The notes below the pieces were generated by a model that did no database searches, was not told the origin of the DNA, and worked only from the letters and a program-made list of their open reading frames with translations. The position numbers and the translations under genes are program-made. Shown in pieces: positions 46,142 to 57,783 of a stretch of DNA of 64,000 nucleotides (its first letter is position 1; each line of letters opens with the position of its first letter). The stretch is from Tuctoria greenei (taxonomy: Eukaryota > Streptophyta > Magnoliopsida > Poales > Poaceae): NCBI GenBank assembly GCA_036927565.1, contig JAYESD010000005.1:152912023-152976022 (forward strand), read 5' to 3'.

Positions 46142-47242
46142 TATACCTAACCAATCTTAAGAGCAAGGCAAGTGTCCTTGAACATTTTGATCCTATTTTT
46201 AAACGTTTTGTTTGAAAAACTGCATGCTTGTGTCAAATTTATGGGAATCCCAAGATAGGTGTTTACCAGACTAGTTTGTCCATCCTAGTCACTTGGATTA
46301 TGTTGTAGAGAGTCGGAAAGGGCATTTACCTTTTTCCTTCGCTCCAATTAATTGGGATGGAAAAAACAACCAAATTACTTAATAATGAATTATTGCACTT
46401 ATGGATGATGAGAATTTATGAATATGGTTAATTGGTGACTTGGGGGATCTAAGCAAGCATGGTTTCTGGATTGGGTTGGAAGATATGGTTGTTTTGCTTC
46501 CCTTTGATCTAAGGACTGGTTCATGCAAGAATATGCTAGGACAGTAGTGCCGCCATAAGGCCAAGTATGGGTGTGGCTTAGCCAAATAATTAGGTGTATT
46601 GCCACCAATGTTAAGATCATTTGCGAGAGCAGGGAATGGGAGTTGGTTAATTTACAATAGTGGCGGGACTGCCCTGGGATCCGAACGACACAAGAGGGGG
46701 CCCCTTGTTGGATGTGCTCAGTTGGAGGCATCACCACCGATGAAACCTGAGTGGGTCTGAATATGCTGGTAGTCCCTTTGTAAAGGCTATTTTGTGATCT
46801 CTTCGGCAGACACCTAAGGAAGTGTAATTGTCATAAGGGAGGTTTCTTTAGTCGTCGACATGTGATGAAATCACAAACTTGTGGGTAATGTGGTACAACC
46901 TCTGCAGAGTGTTGAAAACTATCATGATGGAGTTCTAGGTTATGTACTGCAATCGACTTGCCGGTGGATTGCTTGGAGCCGTGCTATATCTCATATGCTT
47001 AGTTTGCTTATCTTAATGCTTAGACTATTTCCACTGCATTAGTTTCAGATTCTATTGGTAACAATGATCATTAGAGTTTGTAATCGAGGATTGTTTGAAT
47101 ATTGTAATAAAAGTACTTCTTTACTAGTTTGCGATGTGGTAATTTTTTGAATATCGTTTGTGATGCACTCGTGTATGCGTGTTGACCATCCTTGGCACAC
47201 ATATGCGTCGAACTTTGTTCGTTTTCAGAAACGGGTATCACA
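46142..47242 (+). repeat. Element B 5' LTR, second part
   Basis: Continues B's LTR where 33170 stopped: 'AGAGCAAGGCAAGTGTCCTTG' in outline matches 6330-6360 of element A, and collinearity runs to the end GGGTATCACA at 47242. Confidence 0.88.
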
Positions 47243-47245
47243 AAT

Positions 47246-47258
47246 TGGTATCAAAGCC
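47246..47258 (+). promoter_or_regulatory. Primer binding site, element B
   Basis: TTGGTATCAAAGC a few bases after the LTR end; one change from the initiator-Met site TTGGTATCAGAGC. Confidence 0.75.
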
Positions 47259-47523
47259 ACTGGTTTATCATAGGACGCAACCTAGATAGAATGGATGCAT
47301 TAGAGCACATAGGACCACTTAAGAATAAATGTGGGATGATTGGTGTGATGATTGCTATGTAATGAATGCATGTGTGCTTGTGTGTGTAGTAGAGGATTGT
47401 GGGATTCTTCGTTGTTGCCGTATCGATATAGGCTTATATAGGTAGTTGCTTAGTTTCATATCTCTTGATGCATATAGTTGGGGACATTTTCTAAATTCTT
47501 CCATCTCTTGCTCTTTTCTTCAG

Positions 47524-48560
47524 ATGCTGAGGACCCGCAACCAAAGGGATGCAAATGGTGAGGAGGAAGAGAACAATGGAGCACACGAGAACAAAAATGG
47601 ACTTGGACCTGAGGCTAGCAACCTTGAGCGGTTGATGGCCATGCAGAATCAGCTCATGCAGACCATGATGCAAATGTTGGGATAGCTGCAGGCCAATAAC
47701 CAGAATCAGCCCCATATGCCTCCAGCACCACCCCCACCACCTCATAATAGATTGGGAGAGTTTATGAGGACTAGGCCACCTACCATTGCTCAAGCAAATG
47801 ATCCTACGGAAGCTAATGAATTAGCAGAAATCCGTGGAGAAGAAACTCACTATTGTCCAGTGCAGTGACCGGGAGAAGGTTCTTTTTGCCTCCTATGAGC
47901 TAGTTGGAGCAGCTGCGGATTGGTGGGAATCCATTTGCAATGCCCATGAAAATCGAGAGAGGGTCACTTGGGCTGAATTCAAGGATAGTTTCTATTCTCA
48001 CTTTGTCCCTTAGGCCGTTATGATCTTAAAGAGGCAGGAATTTGAGAACTTAAGGCCAGGAAGGTTGAGTGTGAGTGAGTATCTCAATAAATTCACTCAA
48101 CTCTCAAGGTATGCTCCAGAGGATATCAACCGGAACAGCCGCAAGTAGTATTTGTTTATGAGGGGCCTAAACAATTAGATTCAAGTTCAATTGCTTAATT
48201 GTGGCTATGCAAATTTTCAGTAATTTTTGGACAAAGCTATTGTGGTTGAGAACAATGTTTGCGAGATGGAGCAATATAATAAGAGCAAGACGCCATATCA
48301 AGGATAGCCACAATGAAGCAATGTTTGCCCCCGCTTTGCACCATAAAATGCACCATAATACAATCCCTTTTCTCCTACATATTGTGCAGCTATTTCACTG
48401 CGCCCAGCTCAGCCAATGCAACAACGCCCCGCTATGTAAGCACCTCGCCCTCCAATGCCTCATGCACTCCGCGCCAATTTTCCTGCTAATGCTCATAACC
48501 AAGCTTTCCCTAACAATTCTTGTGCAGAAAGGTTGTGCTATACTTGTGGTGATGGTGGAG
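47524..48560 (+). pseudogene. gag: Element B gag
   Basis: Starts 'MLRTRNQRDANGEE' at 47524, again directly after TTTTCTTCAG as in A. The Q-rich N-terminus ends at a TAG near 47683, followed by the proline run. The gag domain is recognisable only by alignment with A, with many stops and shifts. In the zinc knuckle, 'CYTCGDGG' jumps straight to 'APQGNW', so the His and last Cys are deleted. Confidence 0.85.
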
Positions 48561-48599
48561 CACCACAAGGCAACTGGAGACCGCAGAATTTTGTTCGTG

Positions 48600-49097
48600 G
48601 CAAGGTGAACCATGTCTCTATGGAGGAAGCGCAACAAGCAGAAGACGTGATGATTGGTATGTTTCCCGCAAACTCCAACCCGACGACTATGTTATTTGAT
48701 TTTGGAGCATTGCATTCATTCATTGCATCAAAGTATGTTTCCAAGTATAGTTTGCCCATATCTCATATGAAGTATAACTTGTTGGTTAAATCTCCTAAAG
48801 GGGAGATGAGGACGAATATAATATGTCCAAAAGTAAGCCTTATGATAAGGGGGTAGACTTCTTCGCCAACTTTATTGTTTTGGATTCACAAGGATTGGAC
48901 ATAATACTTGGTACAGACTAGTTAAGGAAGCACAATGGGATAATTCAATGTCCAACAAAAACGGTGAAGTTGACAAATGAGGAAGAAGTCAGCATGGAAT
49001 TTGAAGCATCTCAACACACACCAAAGCAGATGGAGCTGAATCAAATGGACAGAGCCGCAATTGAGGAGATTATAGTGGTGTGCGAGTATTCAGATGT
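48600..49097 (+). pseudogene. Element B protease and linker
   Basis: 'TMLFDFGALHSFIASKYV' (about 48690-48740) corresponds to 'TMLFDSGASHSFI' in A; the catalytic Ser codon is TTT (Phe). The following 'IVLDSQGLDIILG' block is in another frame with a stop. The sequence ends in 'VVCEYSDV' at 49097, where copia element E begins. Confidence 0.85.
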
Positions 49098-50888
49098 TGT
49101 ATGATCGAAGAGAACGTGAAAATCTACCAGAGGAGGGTGAATGGTAGATTTAAAAATCTTATGTAGCGGAAACAGTTAAATCCCAACCCCTTCGGCAGAA
49201 AAACGATATGTTAAGAAATCATGTGTGAAACTAATCTAAACGTGTTTCACCGTGACAAAAGTGATATATATCAGAGAGAATAAAGTCACGAAGACAACAC
49301 AACAAGAATCACTCAAATCCGTCGAGAGAAACTGATGTTACGATTGAAAGATCGAATAGAGGTCAATCTGTCCTACCCGGGAAAAACAGTTCTGGAACTC
49401 TGCAAAGAAACTCGTGTAGATTAGAAACAACAAATCCAATGACCGTGAAATTTTGATGATATATAATCAAGTTGTGAAGAAAACCCAAAAATAATCACAT
49501 CAATTGGATCTGTAAAACTCGAGTTATGATAAAACCACCGACGAAAGGTAGTGCTGTCCAAAAACTCGACGAGTAAAACTTGTCTGGAACAAGTCGGACG
49601 AACAAGGCACAAAAGTTCCTTCAAACTACGAATTTTATTCAATAGAACACAAGAGGAACAGCCCCAAAGTTGTGCACCACGAGCTTTGGCCTCCCTTGCT
49701 TATATAACTAGCTCGAAAGCCAACTCAACTCAAATTAGGACCCTAATCCTACTCCGTTCACGAATCGAAACTTTCCATAACTGCTTAGGACTCTTCCATA
49801 CGCAGATAGAAGCAATCTTAGACTTCCAAACACATTAGGAACATATCCCATATTCCTAAAACAACTCAAATTCGTGACCCACATGAAATACTAACATAAC
49901 CAACTCGATACTTTCCATACCGAGCCATAACCGACTCCGCTGCAGCTAAAGTCATCAACCGATACGATCCAATCCTTCCAACCAGATCTTCCCATCCATA
50001 AACCATCTACAGAACCATGTTGCCACGTCATGCACCGCATGCATACATGCAAACACCTTCCTTCAACGTCAAGTAACCTTCATATGCACTGCCCTTGATT
50101 CAATCATCTTGCGCGACCTCCTGACCCGCTCAACCACAATTCCTCCTGAATTTGTTTGTTGGAATCTCATCTCCTCCCTGAGACTAGTCCAAAGGATCCT
50201 GTCACCAGCCATGACTTGAACTCAAGCAACACCTGCACATGAACAAACAACCAATCCATACGAGCCCAAGTCCGCAACTTGACTCAAGTCAGTTCCGAAC
50301 ACAACACCTTACATGAGCACCTCACATAAGCATGTTGCAAAACCACAGTAAAATGATATCAGCCATATCAACCAAAACGCACCAAAAACTTAGCAAAAGA
50401 ATACTATGCAATCTTTCCAACAATGTAAAGCAAGTTCGAGACAATTCACTGTAAAAGCAGGAACATTGCAGTCAAGCTCCGAACCTTGCCAAAGCTAACC
50501 GGAGCTTGAGCTGTAGCTTACCAAAGCTAATTCAACCTAGCACCGGAGCTTACCAAAGCTAGTACAACCTAGCGTCGGGGCTAACCAAAACTAGTCGGAA
50601 CTAGTCATCCCAAAATTCGGAGCTAGAAAAACATGTCAGAGCTAACCAACATAAGTCGGACCTAGCAAAACAATCAGAGCAAACCAACATAAGTCGGACC
50701 TAGCGAAACATATTGGAGCTTAACAAAGACATGCCGGAGCTATCAAAGACATGCCATAGCTAAAGACAAAGCTCACCGAAGATACCAAAAAACATGTCGG
50801 ACCTAGACAAAGAAAGTCGGACCTATTGTCGGACCTTGCACAAGCTCGAAGCTAGAGTCAGACCATGCCAAAAAGATGTTAAGGAAGC
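49098..50888 (-). repeat. Element E 3' LTR, main part
   Basis: Plus-strand start TGTATGATCGAAGAG is the inverted LTR end (CTTCGATCCTACA in the family). TATA box (minus) near 49700. The 76-codon frame of the family is present at 50214 but broken by a stop. AGCTCCG array in inverted form at 50470-50870. Confidence 0.9.
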
Positions 50889-51762
50889 TGTCGGTACCCT
50901 GGGAACCGTACACCCCTTGAGATTACAAAGATCTCAAGGGAAAGTCATCTACTTGATTTGAAGACCTTCGGAGGCCCACATGTCAGACATAACCGGACCC
51001 GCTTCTCCAACATGGTTAATCCCAAGGTCGCCACGCGTACTATCAAACCGGAGCTATCGCCCACAAGGGGGAAGCTCCGGGCTATGTACCGAAATGGCAC
51101 CCCCGGACCTAACCCCAGACCGAGGGAAGCTCCGGAACTGACACGTGTCAGGTAGCTCCGGAGTTACCTGTTTCCCACAGTACACTCCAGAGCTGCCACA
51201 TGTCCAACCGTCGGATCTTCAGCCTCTAACCTCCGGAAGACTCCACAACGGCTCTGGATCTTCAAAGGGGAATCAAAGACTTCAAGACCCGATCAAGTGT
51301 CATTACTACTATATTAATGACACACGATCGGACGACCTTAATTACCAGTAACGGTGCTGTCAAAGCCCATTACCCGATCATTAAGGGCAATTAAACGTGT
51401 TGAATGAGTATCAATATTAGTAACCGCCAGGGCCACATGTCGGGCCAGGCTACATGTAACGGCCTGCCCTTGTACTATAAAAGGACAGGCCGATGACGGA
51501 CTCTACACGTTCCATAGACGCTCGATACACTACACGCTCACTTTACACTCTGAACTCACTTTGAGCTCAAACAACCAATACAACACCAACACATCCCGTG
51601 GAGTAGGGTATTACGCTCAGGCGGCCCGAAACACGTAAATCTTTGTGTCTCCTGTGTCATTTATAATTCACCTTCTTGAATCTCCGCGCGCCCACACCGA
51701 ACCACAAACTCCTCTAACACTTTAGTAGTGTCGGGAGATCTGCCGGATCCAAACCAACGACA
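50889..51762 (+). repeat. Element C 5' LTR
   Basis: Starts TGTCGGTACCCTGGGAACC and ends ATCCAAACCAACGACA. Contains several AGCTCCGG motifs and a TATA box. Confidence 0.93.
51476..51483 (+). promoter_or_regulatory. TATA box, element C 5' LTR
   Basis: TATAAAAG in CTTGTACTATAAAAGGACAG; conserved at 63254-63261 and in both LTRs of D. Confidence 0.7.
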
Positions 51763-51782
51763 GTTGGCGCGCCAGGTAGGGG
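51763..51782 (+). promoter_or_regulatory. Primer binding site, element C
   Basis: GTTGGCGCGCCAGGTAGGGG directly follows the LTR. The primer tRNA was not identified; it is not the initiator-Met site used by A, B and the copia element. Confidence 0.7.
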
Positions 51783-51799
51783 CGCCTGAGATTTCGAGA

Positions 51800-54208
51800 A
51801 TGGTGAACTCAGCTGCTGGATCATCCAACGGTCATCCTGCTGTTCAATCTGGATCATCCAACGGTCATCCTGCTGTTCAAGCTGTTGGGGGCAATCCCTC
51901 CAATATGCAGCCACCAGCAGGGGCCTCAGCGCCAGCAGGAGTCACACTGCCACCACCGCCGCCTCCACCAGCAAATCAAGTTGGACAACGCGATGGTGCA
52001 CCGGCGTCAATCACTGCGTCGGCAAATCATGACAACCCAGAACACGCGCTCCATGCAACACGTGCTCTTCTCCAACGCCCACCACCTCCGGATGCATCCC
52101 GGGATGCACTGGAGCAGTGGAGTGCTGATGTGGAACACTTGGTTGCAGCAGCAGCCGACCGCATCAGCAACCAGGGTCCTCCTCCTTCAAGACAGGCCCC
52201 GTCTCTGCAACGGACCTTGTCTGGCAGACTTGGTCCGCACGTTTCCAACAACAGGAAACGTGCTGCATCACAGCAGGTGACATCGTTGCCCTCCGGGGCA
52301 CAACGCACCCACACAGTATCAAGGCTTTCAACTCATGACCTCCGGGCGGAGCTTGATCGCCGATACCGCCAACAAGACGGCCGAGTCCATATTGAGCGTG
52401 CTTGTGAAAGACGAGAAGCTCAAGACGTTCCTGCAACTGAAGGAGTAGGAGGAGGTTGTTTAGCCCTAGTCATGCATCTGCGTATAGTCAGGTGGCCACA
52501 GAAGTTCCGGCCTCATCTGCCGGAGAAGTTCGACGGGACCGTTAATCCTGTCGAATTTCTTCAAATTTACTCCACTGCTATCTTGGCAGCTGGAGGAAAT
52601 GAGGCCGTAATGGCCAATTATTTCCCAGTGGCTTTAACTGGGACCGCCAGGTCCTGGTTTATGAGCCTTCCACCCAACTCCATCAACAGTTGGGAGGAGC
52701 TGTGCCGACAGTTCACCGCCAATTTCGGGAGTTCATACACCCGACCAGGCACTGAACTGGACCTTTTTGCAGTCGTGCAAAAAGGTGGAGAATCCTTGCG
52801 ATCATTCATCCAGAGGTTCTCTCAGGTACGAAACAATATCCCTTCTATCTCTAGCGCCTCTGTCATTGTGGCATTCAGACAGGGTGTACGGGATAAGAAG
52901 ATGTTGGAGAAACTGGCGATCAAGGAGATCACCATTGTCACAGAACTCTTCAGTTTGGCCGACAAATGTGCCAGAGCTGCGGAGGGTCGTGAAATGCACT
53001 CCAAACCAACTCCGGAGGATCACAAGAAATCCTCCAAAGGAGAAGCCGCTACCTCCGAGAGTGGCAAGAAGAAGAAGAAGAAGACCAACGGCAAGAAGAA
53101 GTCGTCGGCCGGTACATCCAATGTTGCAGCTGCTGCAGCTCCGGGTGGCCGGGGGCCACGCCCCGAGAAGCGACCTCGACCATCTTCTGAAGATGGTGGC
53201 AAACCCAAGGTGTGGTGTCCAATTCACAAAACGGGCAGTCACAATTTGGAAGACTGTCGGGAGGTCCAAAACCTTGCCGGGCGCTACAACAAGCGCCGAG
53301 AAGAAGCTCCTTTCCGACAGAGGGAAGGAAAACAAAAAGTTAACGAAGCTCCGACTGAAGAGGAGTTAGGTTTTCAGGATCCCAAAAAGGTCCTGAAGGC
53401 CGTCTACACCTCCGTCGACGACGATTCTGACGTCTCTGACAACGAGCGTCGGAAGACCATGAACACCATCTTTGGTGGATCATGGGACATCACCTCCCGC
53501 CGTGTCATCAAGACTATGCGTCGGGACATGGCTGCTGTAGCTCCTATAGCCAGAGCGGGGCCTCATCGGAAGTGGATGGACACAGCCATCACTTTTGATG
53601 CTTCGGACTACCCTCGAAGCATGGTTGGAGCAGGTCAGCTACCTCTGATGGTATCTCCTACCATCAATAACATCCAGCTCCACCATGTCATGGTAGACGG
53701 TGAGTCGGGGCTTAACCTCATAAGCTTCGAAGCTTTTACCAAGCTTCAGCTCCGACCTTCGGATCTCCACCCCTCCCGACCTTTCTCCGTAGTAGGTCCA
53801 GGAGCCATTACCCCACTCGGAGCTATTACTCTCCCCATTACCTTTGGGACACGGGAGAAGTATCGCACCGAGAAGTTGGTCTTTTACGTTGCTCAGATCA
53901 ACTTACCCTTCAATGCCATCTTGGGTAGGCCTGCCTTGTACAAATTCATGGCAGCTGCTCATTATGGCTACCTGGTGATAAAGATGCCAACACCAGTAGG
54001 CGTTCTCTGGATCCGCGGAGATCGTACTGCTGGAGTAACTGCTTTAGAAGAACTCCATGCACTTACTACGGCGCAAGAGGAGGACTCCAGGCAGGAGCAA
54101 GCTCCAAAACCCCTCGAGCATTCGTCAGCGAGGCTCGACTTCTGCACCTCGTGTGCAGCCAAGCGGCGACACCGACATTCCCGTCAAAGTCGTCCAAATC
54201 GGTTCTGA
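51800..54208 (+). CDS. gag: Element C gag with protease-like domain
   Basis: Open for 803 codons from ATG 51800 ('MVNSAAGSSNG'); the frame is also open upstream through the primer site to 51728, but 51800 matches the start in D. Order: a 33-bp direct duplication coding 'GSSNGHPAVQ' twice, Pro/Ala-rich N-terminus, gag domain (about 52490-52900, 'RSWFMSLPPNSINSW'), lysine-rich stretch (53050-53110), a CHHC-like finger 'CPIHKTGSHNLEDC' (53216-53257) and a protease-like domain with 'MVDGESGLNLISF' (about 53690) and 'NAILGRPALYKF' (about 53910). The active site is DGES, not DSG or DTG. The last 30 or so codons are off-frame, so the gag-pol junction is shifted near 54130. Confidence 0.85.
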   Translation: MVNSAAGSSNGHPAVQSGSSNGHPAVQAVGGNPSNMQPPAGASAPAGVTLPPPPPPPANQVGQRDGAPASITASANHDNPEHALHATRALLQRPPPPDASRDALEQWSADVEHLVAAAADRISNQGPPPSRQAPSLQRTLSGRLGPHVSNNRKRAASQQVTSLPSGAQRTHTVSRLSTHDLRAELDRRYRQQDGRVHIERACERREAQDVPATEGVGGGCLALVMHLRIVRWPQKFRPHLPEKFDGTVNPVEFLQIYSTAILAAGGNEAVMANYFPVALTGTARSWFMSLPPNSINSWEELCRQFTANFGSSYTRPGTELDLFAVVQKGGESLRSFIQRFSQVRNNIPSISSASVIVAFRQGVRDKKMLEKLAIKEITIVTELFSLADKCARAAEGREMHSKPTPEDHKKSSKGEAATSESGKKKKKKTNGKKKSSAGTSNVAAAAAPGGRGPRPEKRPRPSSEDGGKPKVWCPIHKTGSHNLEDCREVQNLAGRYNKRREEAPFRQREGKQKVNEAPTEEELGFQDPKKVLKAVYTSVDDDSDVSDNERRKTMNTIFGGSWDITSRRVIKTMRRDMAAVAPIARAGPHRKWMDTAITFDASDYPRSMVGAGQLPLMVSPTINNIQLHHVMVDGESGLNLISFEAFTKLQLRPSDLHPSRPFSVVGPGAITPLGAITLPITFGTREKYRTEKLVFYVAQINLPFNAILGRPALYKFMAAAHYGYLVIKMPTPVGVLWIRGDRTAGVTALEELHALTTAQEEDSRQEQAPKPLEHSSARLDFCTSCAAKRRHRHSRQSRPNRF

Positions 54209-55932
54209 TGCCGCTCAGACCACCCGTGTATCGGGAGGATTGAACGACAAATAGGAACTCGCGCTAATCGCTTTCCTCCGGGCTAATGTCGACGTGTTTG
54301 CCTGGCAACCGTCATAAATGCCTGGGATCCCTAGGGAAGTGATTGAGAACAATCTGAAGATCTACACCCGACGCCCAGCCTGTGCATCAGAAGCCTCGAA
54401 AGCAATCCGTAGAGCGACAGAACTTCATTCGACAACAAGTGAAGAAGTTGCTCGAAGCTGGATTCATCCGAGAAGTCTTCCATCCAAAATGGCTGGCAAA
54501 CCCAGTCATTGTGCCCAAGGCTGGCGGGAAGCTTCGGATGTGTATCGACTACACAACACTAAATAAGGCATGTACAAAAGATCCATTCCCACTACCTAGA
54601 ATAGATCACATAGTGGATTCCACCTCCGGGTGTGAATTACTGTGTTTCCTAGACGCATATTCTAGGTATCATCAAATCAGAATGTCTAGGGAAGATGAAG
54701 AGCATACCTCTTTCATCACAGTAGATGGATTGTACTATTATACAACCATGCCATTTGGTCTCAAGAATGCAGCTTCAACCTTTGTACGAGCTATGTACAA
54801 AACCTTTGAAGAACTCAATAGAGACATAGTGGTAGTGTACATCGATGACATCGTGGTCAAGGTCATGAACAAGGAGTCACTCCTCGACACCTTGCAGGCT
54901 GTCTTTGATAAGCTGCGGGTCACCCGCACAAAGCTAAACCCAGACAAGTGTGTCTTCGGGGTTAGCTCCGGAAAACTTCTTGGTTTACTGGTAAGTCACC
55001 GGGGCATAGAAGCTAATCCGTCGAAGATCAAGGCCATTGAAGACATGCGGCCACCAGCCCGCATCAAAGATGTCCAAAAGCTAACTGGATGTCTAGCGGC
55101 CCTCAGCCGGTTCATTTCAAGACTGGCGGAACGGGCACTCCCCTTCTTCAAGTTATTGAGGAAGTCCGGACAATTCCAATGGTCTGAAGAAGCAGAAAAG
55201 GCGTTCTAGGAGCTAAAACAGTTCCTCACCACCCTACCAATTCTGGTAGCTCCGAACCCTGGTGAGCCTTTGCTGCTTTACATTTCAGCTACTGACGAAG
55301 TCGTCAGTATGGTCCTGGTCGCGGAGAGACCAGAACTACTCCATACTCAGGGATCTAGACCCCTTCGGGAGGGTCTGGAGGTTCCTGAAAGCGAGTCTGG
55401 GTCCCAGCTCCCAGATTCGAATCCACAAGAAGCCACTTCAGAAGACCCAGACTCTTCCAGGAGGATCCAGGTCACTTCTGAAGAAGCTCCGGGTTCCTCC
55501 AGCCAGGACCCGGAGGTCCCTGAAGAAAATACGGATCCCTCCGGGAGGATCCGGGTCAGTGGAGAGGAAGCTCCGGGCCCCTCCGAGAGGGTCTGGACCA
55601 TTCAGCGCCCAGTGTACTTCATTACTGAAGTAATACATGATGCCAAGACTCGATACCTAGAGGTGCATAAGCTGCTCTATGCAGTTCTTATCGCCTCCAG
55701 GAAGCTTCGACATTACTTCCAAGCTCACAAAATCTTAGTGTTGACCTCTTACCCAGTTCGAGCAATCTTGCATAATCCCAACTCAACTGGGAATATTGCA
55801 AAGTGGGCAGCGGAATTGGCCGAATTCGATCTCGAATTCATTTCAAGGCAAGCAATCAAGAGTCAAACATTAGCAGACATCGTGGCGGAATGGACTCCCT
55901 CTCCATCCAACCCTGGGGTCCCCAGTGAGTAG
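54209..55932 (+). pseudogene. pol: Element C reverse transcriptase and gypsy-type RNase H
   Basis: The linker ('FLRANVDVFAWQPS') is in another frame at 54270-54310. From 54382 one frame holds reverse transcriptase: 'FHPKWLANPVIVPKAGGKLR', 'FGLKNAASTFVRAMYK', active site YIDD at 54838-54849 and 'HRGIEANPSKIKAI'. A TAG at 55207-55209 replaces a probable Gln codon. The degenerate gypsy-type RNase H is split by about 90 acidic, Pro/Ser-rich residues (about 55330-55600) before 'RPVYFITEVIHDAKT'. A TAG at 55930-55932 separates it from the second RNase H in the same frame. Confidence 0.9.
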
Positions 55933-57783
55933 AAGCCAAAACACGAAGCTCCGGTCTTCACCGAGGCTCATTGGACCCTCTACTTCGACGGCTCCATGCA
56001 AAAGCAGGGGGCCGGAGCTGGAATCCTTCTCCTCGCACCAACCGGGGAGAAGGTGAAATACATGGTACACCTTGACTTCAAGGCGACCAACAACATGGCG
56101 GAGTACGAAGCACTCATCTACGGACTAAAGGTGGCACTGTCATACGGTGTCAAGCAACTGCTGGTCAAGGGAGATTCACAGCTCATCATTAAGCAAGTGA
56201 AGGGTGAATGCTCCTGCAACAATCTCCAGCTAGCTGCTTACCTCCTTGAAGTCCAGAGGCTCCAGAAGGACTTCGAAGTCCTAGATCTCCACCATGTCCA
56301 GCATGCCCACAACGCTGAAGCTGACAAACTCTCGATGAAATTGTCAACTGGAGCTCCAGCTCCTGACAGAACTTTTGTCCGCAGGTTGTCAAAACCCACA
56401 GCTCAGCCTGCCGAACTGAGCGAAGGGGACAAGATCAGCATCTCGAAGCCGACGGCCCCGATGGCCCTGTTATCATGGCAGCCATCAAGGGTCGTAGGAG
56501 CTGCCGGAAGCTCCGAGCAACCCAGCACGCAAGACTCAAATGCTCAAGTTAGTTCCGATGCATGGATCTCGGAGATCTGGAACTACTTGAAAGACAGCAT
56601 CCTTCCTGACGATGATGTATCCGCTGACCGGGTAGTCAGATTGGCTAAAAGATACACATTGGTAGAAGGGGATCTCTACCGGTGTGGTGCCAATGGCATC
56701 CTAATGCGATGCATCACAAGGGAAGAAGGCTGCAAGCTCCTCGTAGAAATCCATGGAGGCGAGTGTGGGAACCACGCGTCTTCCCGCACGCTGGTTGGTA
56801 AAGCCTTTCGGCATGGCTTCTACTGGCCTACAGCACTCCAGGGTGCAACTGAGCTGGTGAAGAAATGCGAAGCATGTCAATTTCACACACCGGCTCAACG
56901 CCTACAAATGATACCTCCTACATGGCCCTTCGCTGTGTGGGGGATGGACATCTTGGGACCTTTCCCAAGAGCCATCGGAGGTTACAATTTCTTGTACGTC
57001 GCCATTGACAATTTCACCAAGTGGCCGGAAGCAACTCCAGTTGTGACAATCAACAAGCAATCTGCTATCAAATTTTTGCACTCCATTGTTTGCAGATTTG
57101 GAGTCCCAAACAAAATCATCACTGATAATGGGACCCAATTCACAAGCTCTGCATTTCAATGATATTGCGAAGACCTCGACATTCAAGTTTGCTACGCCTC
57201 CGTAGATCACCCAGCAAGCAATGGCCAAGCCGAGAGAGCAAATGCTGAAATCCTTAAAGGACTCAAAACGCGCACCTATGAGCATTTGAAAAAACATGGA
57301 GCCAACTGGATTGAAGAGCTTCCGCCCACTTTATGGGCCAACAGGACATCTCCAAACCGGTCAACTAGAGAGACACCATTCTTTCTGGTGTATGGAGGTG
57401 AAGCAATCCCTCCTCCGGAAATCACCTTGGGGTCACTCCGGGTCCGGACCTTCGACCAAGCCACGCAGGACCAGCTCCGGCGTGAAGACCTAGACCTCCT
57501 TGAAGAGGGAAGGTGCCAAGCAGCTGTTCAGAATGCCCGATACCACCAAGCCCTTCAGTGCTATCATCAGCGGCATGTACACAACCGACAACTCGAGGAA
57601 GGCGACCTGGTGTTACGGAGAATACAATCCAGGGAAGGGTTAAACAAACTCTCCCCTAGCTGGGAGGGACCCTTCCGAGTGATTAAGGTATCCCATCCCG
57701 GGAGCGTTCGCTTGGCTAGCGAGGATGGGACACCTCTCCCAAATTCTTGGAACATTGAGCACCTCCGTAAGTTCTACACTTAA
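55933..57783 (+). pseudogene. pol: Element C second RNase H and integrase
   Basis: Same frame as reverse transcriptase. The cellular-type RNase H shows 'LYFDGSM' (Asp), 'MAEYEAL' (Glu) and 'GDSQLI' (Asp) at 55975-56190. Integrase: zinc-binding region ending 'CEACQFHT' (56866-56890), Asp 56947-56949 ('GMDILGPFP'), Asp 57124-57126 ('TDNGTQF') and Glu 57247-57249, so the DDE triad is complete. A TGA at 57160-57162 replaces a probable Trp codon. The C-terminal 'LSPSWEGPFRVIKV' block ends at 57783. No chromodomain, as expected for Tat. Confidence 0.92.

Larger units (their letters stand above)
31758..49097 (+). mobile_element. Ty3/gypsy element B (same family as A), 5' half
   Basis: Starts TGTAACACCCTCATTTTC in the CACTA transposase. 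Its 5' LTR is 31758-33170 plus 46142-47242 (about 2514 bp), split by element D. Primer site, gag and protease remnants follow to 49097, where copia element E interrupts it in the protease-RT linker. It is more decayed than A. Its pol and 3' LTR should lie right of 64000. Confidence 0.88.

Noticed and set aside
33166..46146. Perfect target duplication for element D
   Set aside because: Flanks are TGATC and TATAC, too different to claim; placement rests on the split LTR of element B instead.
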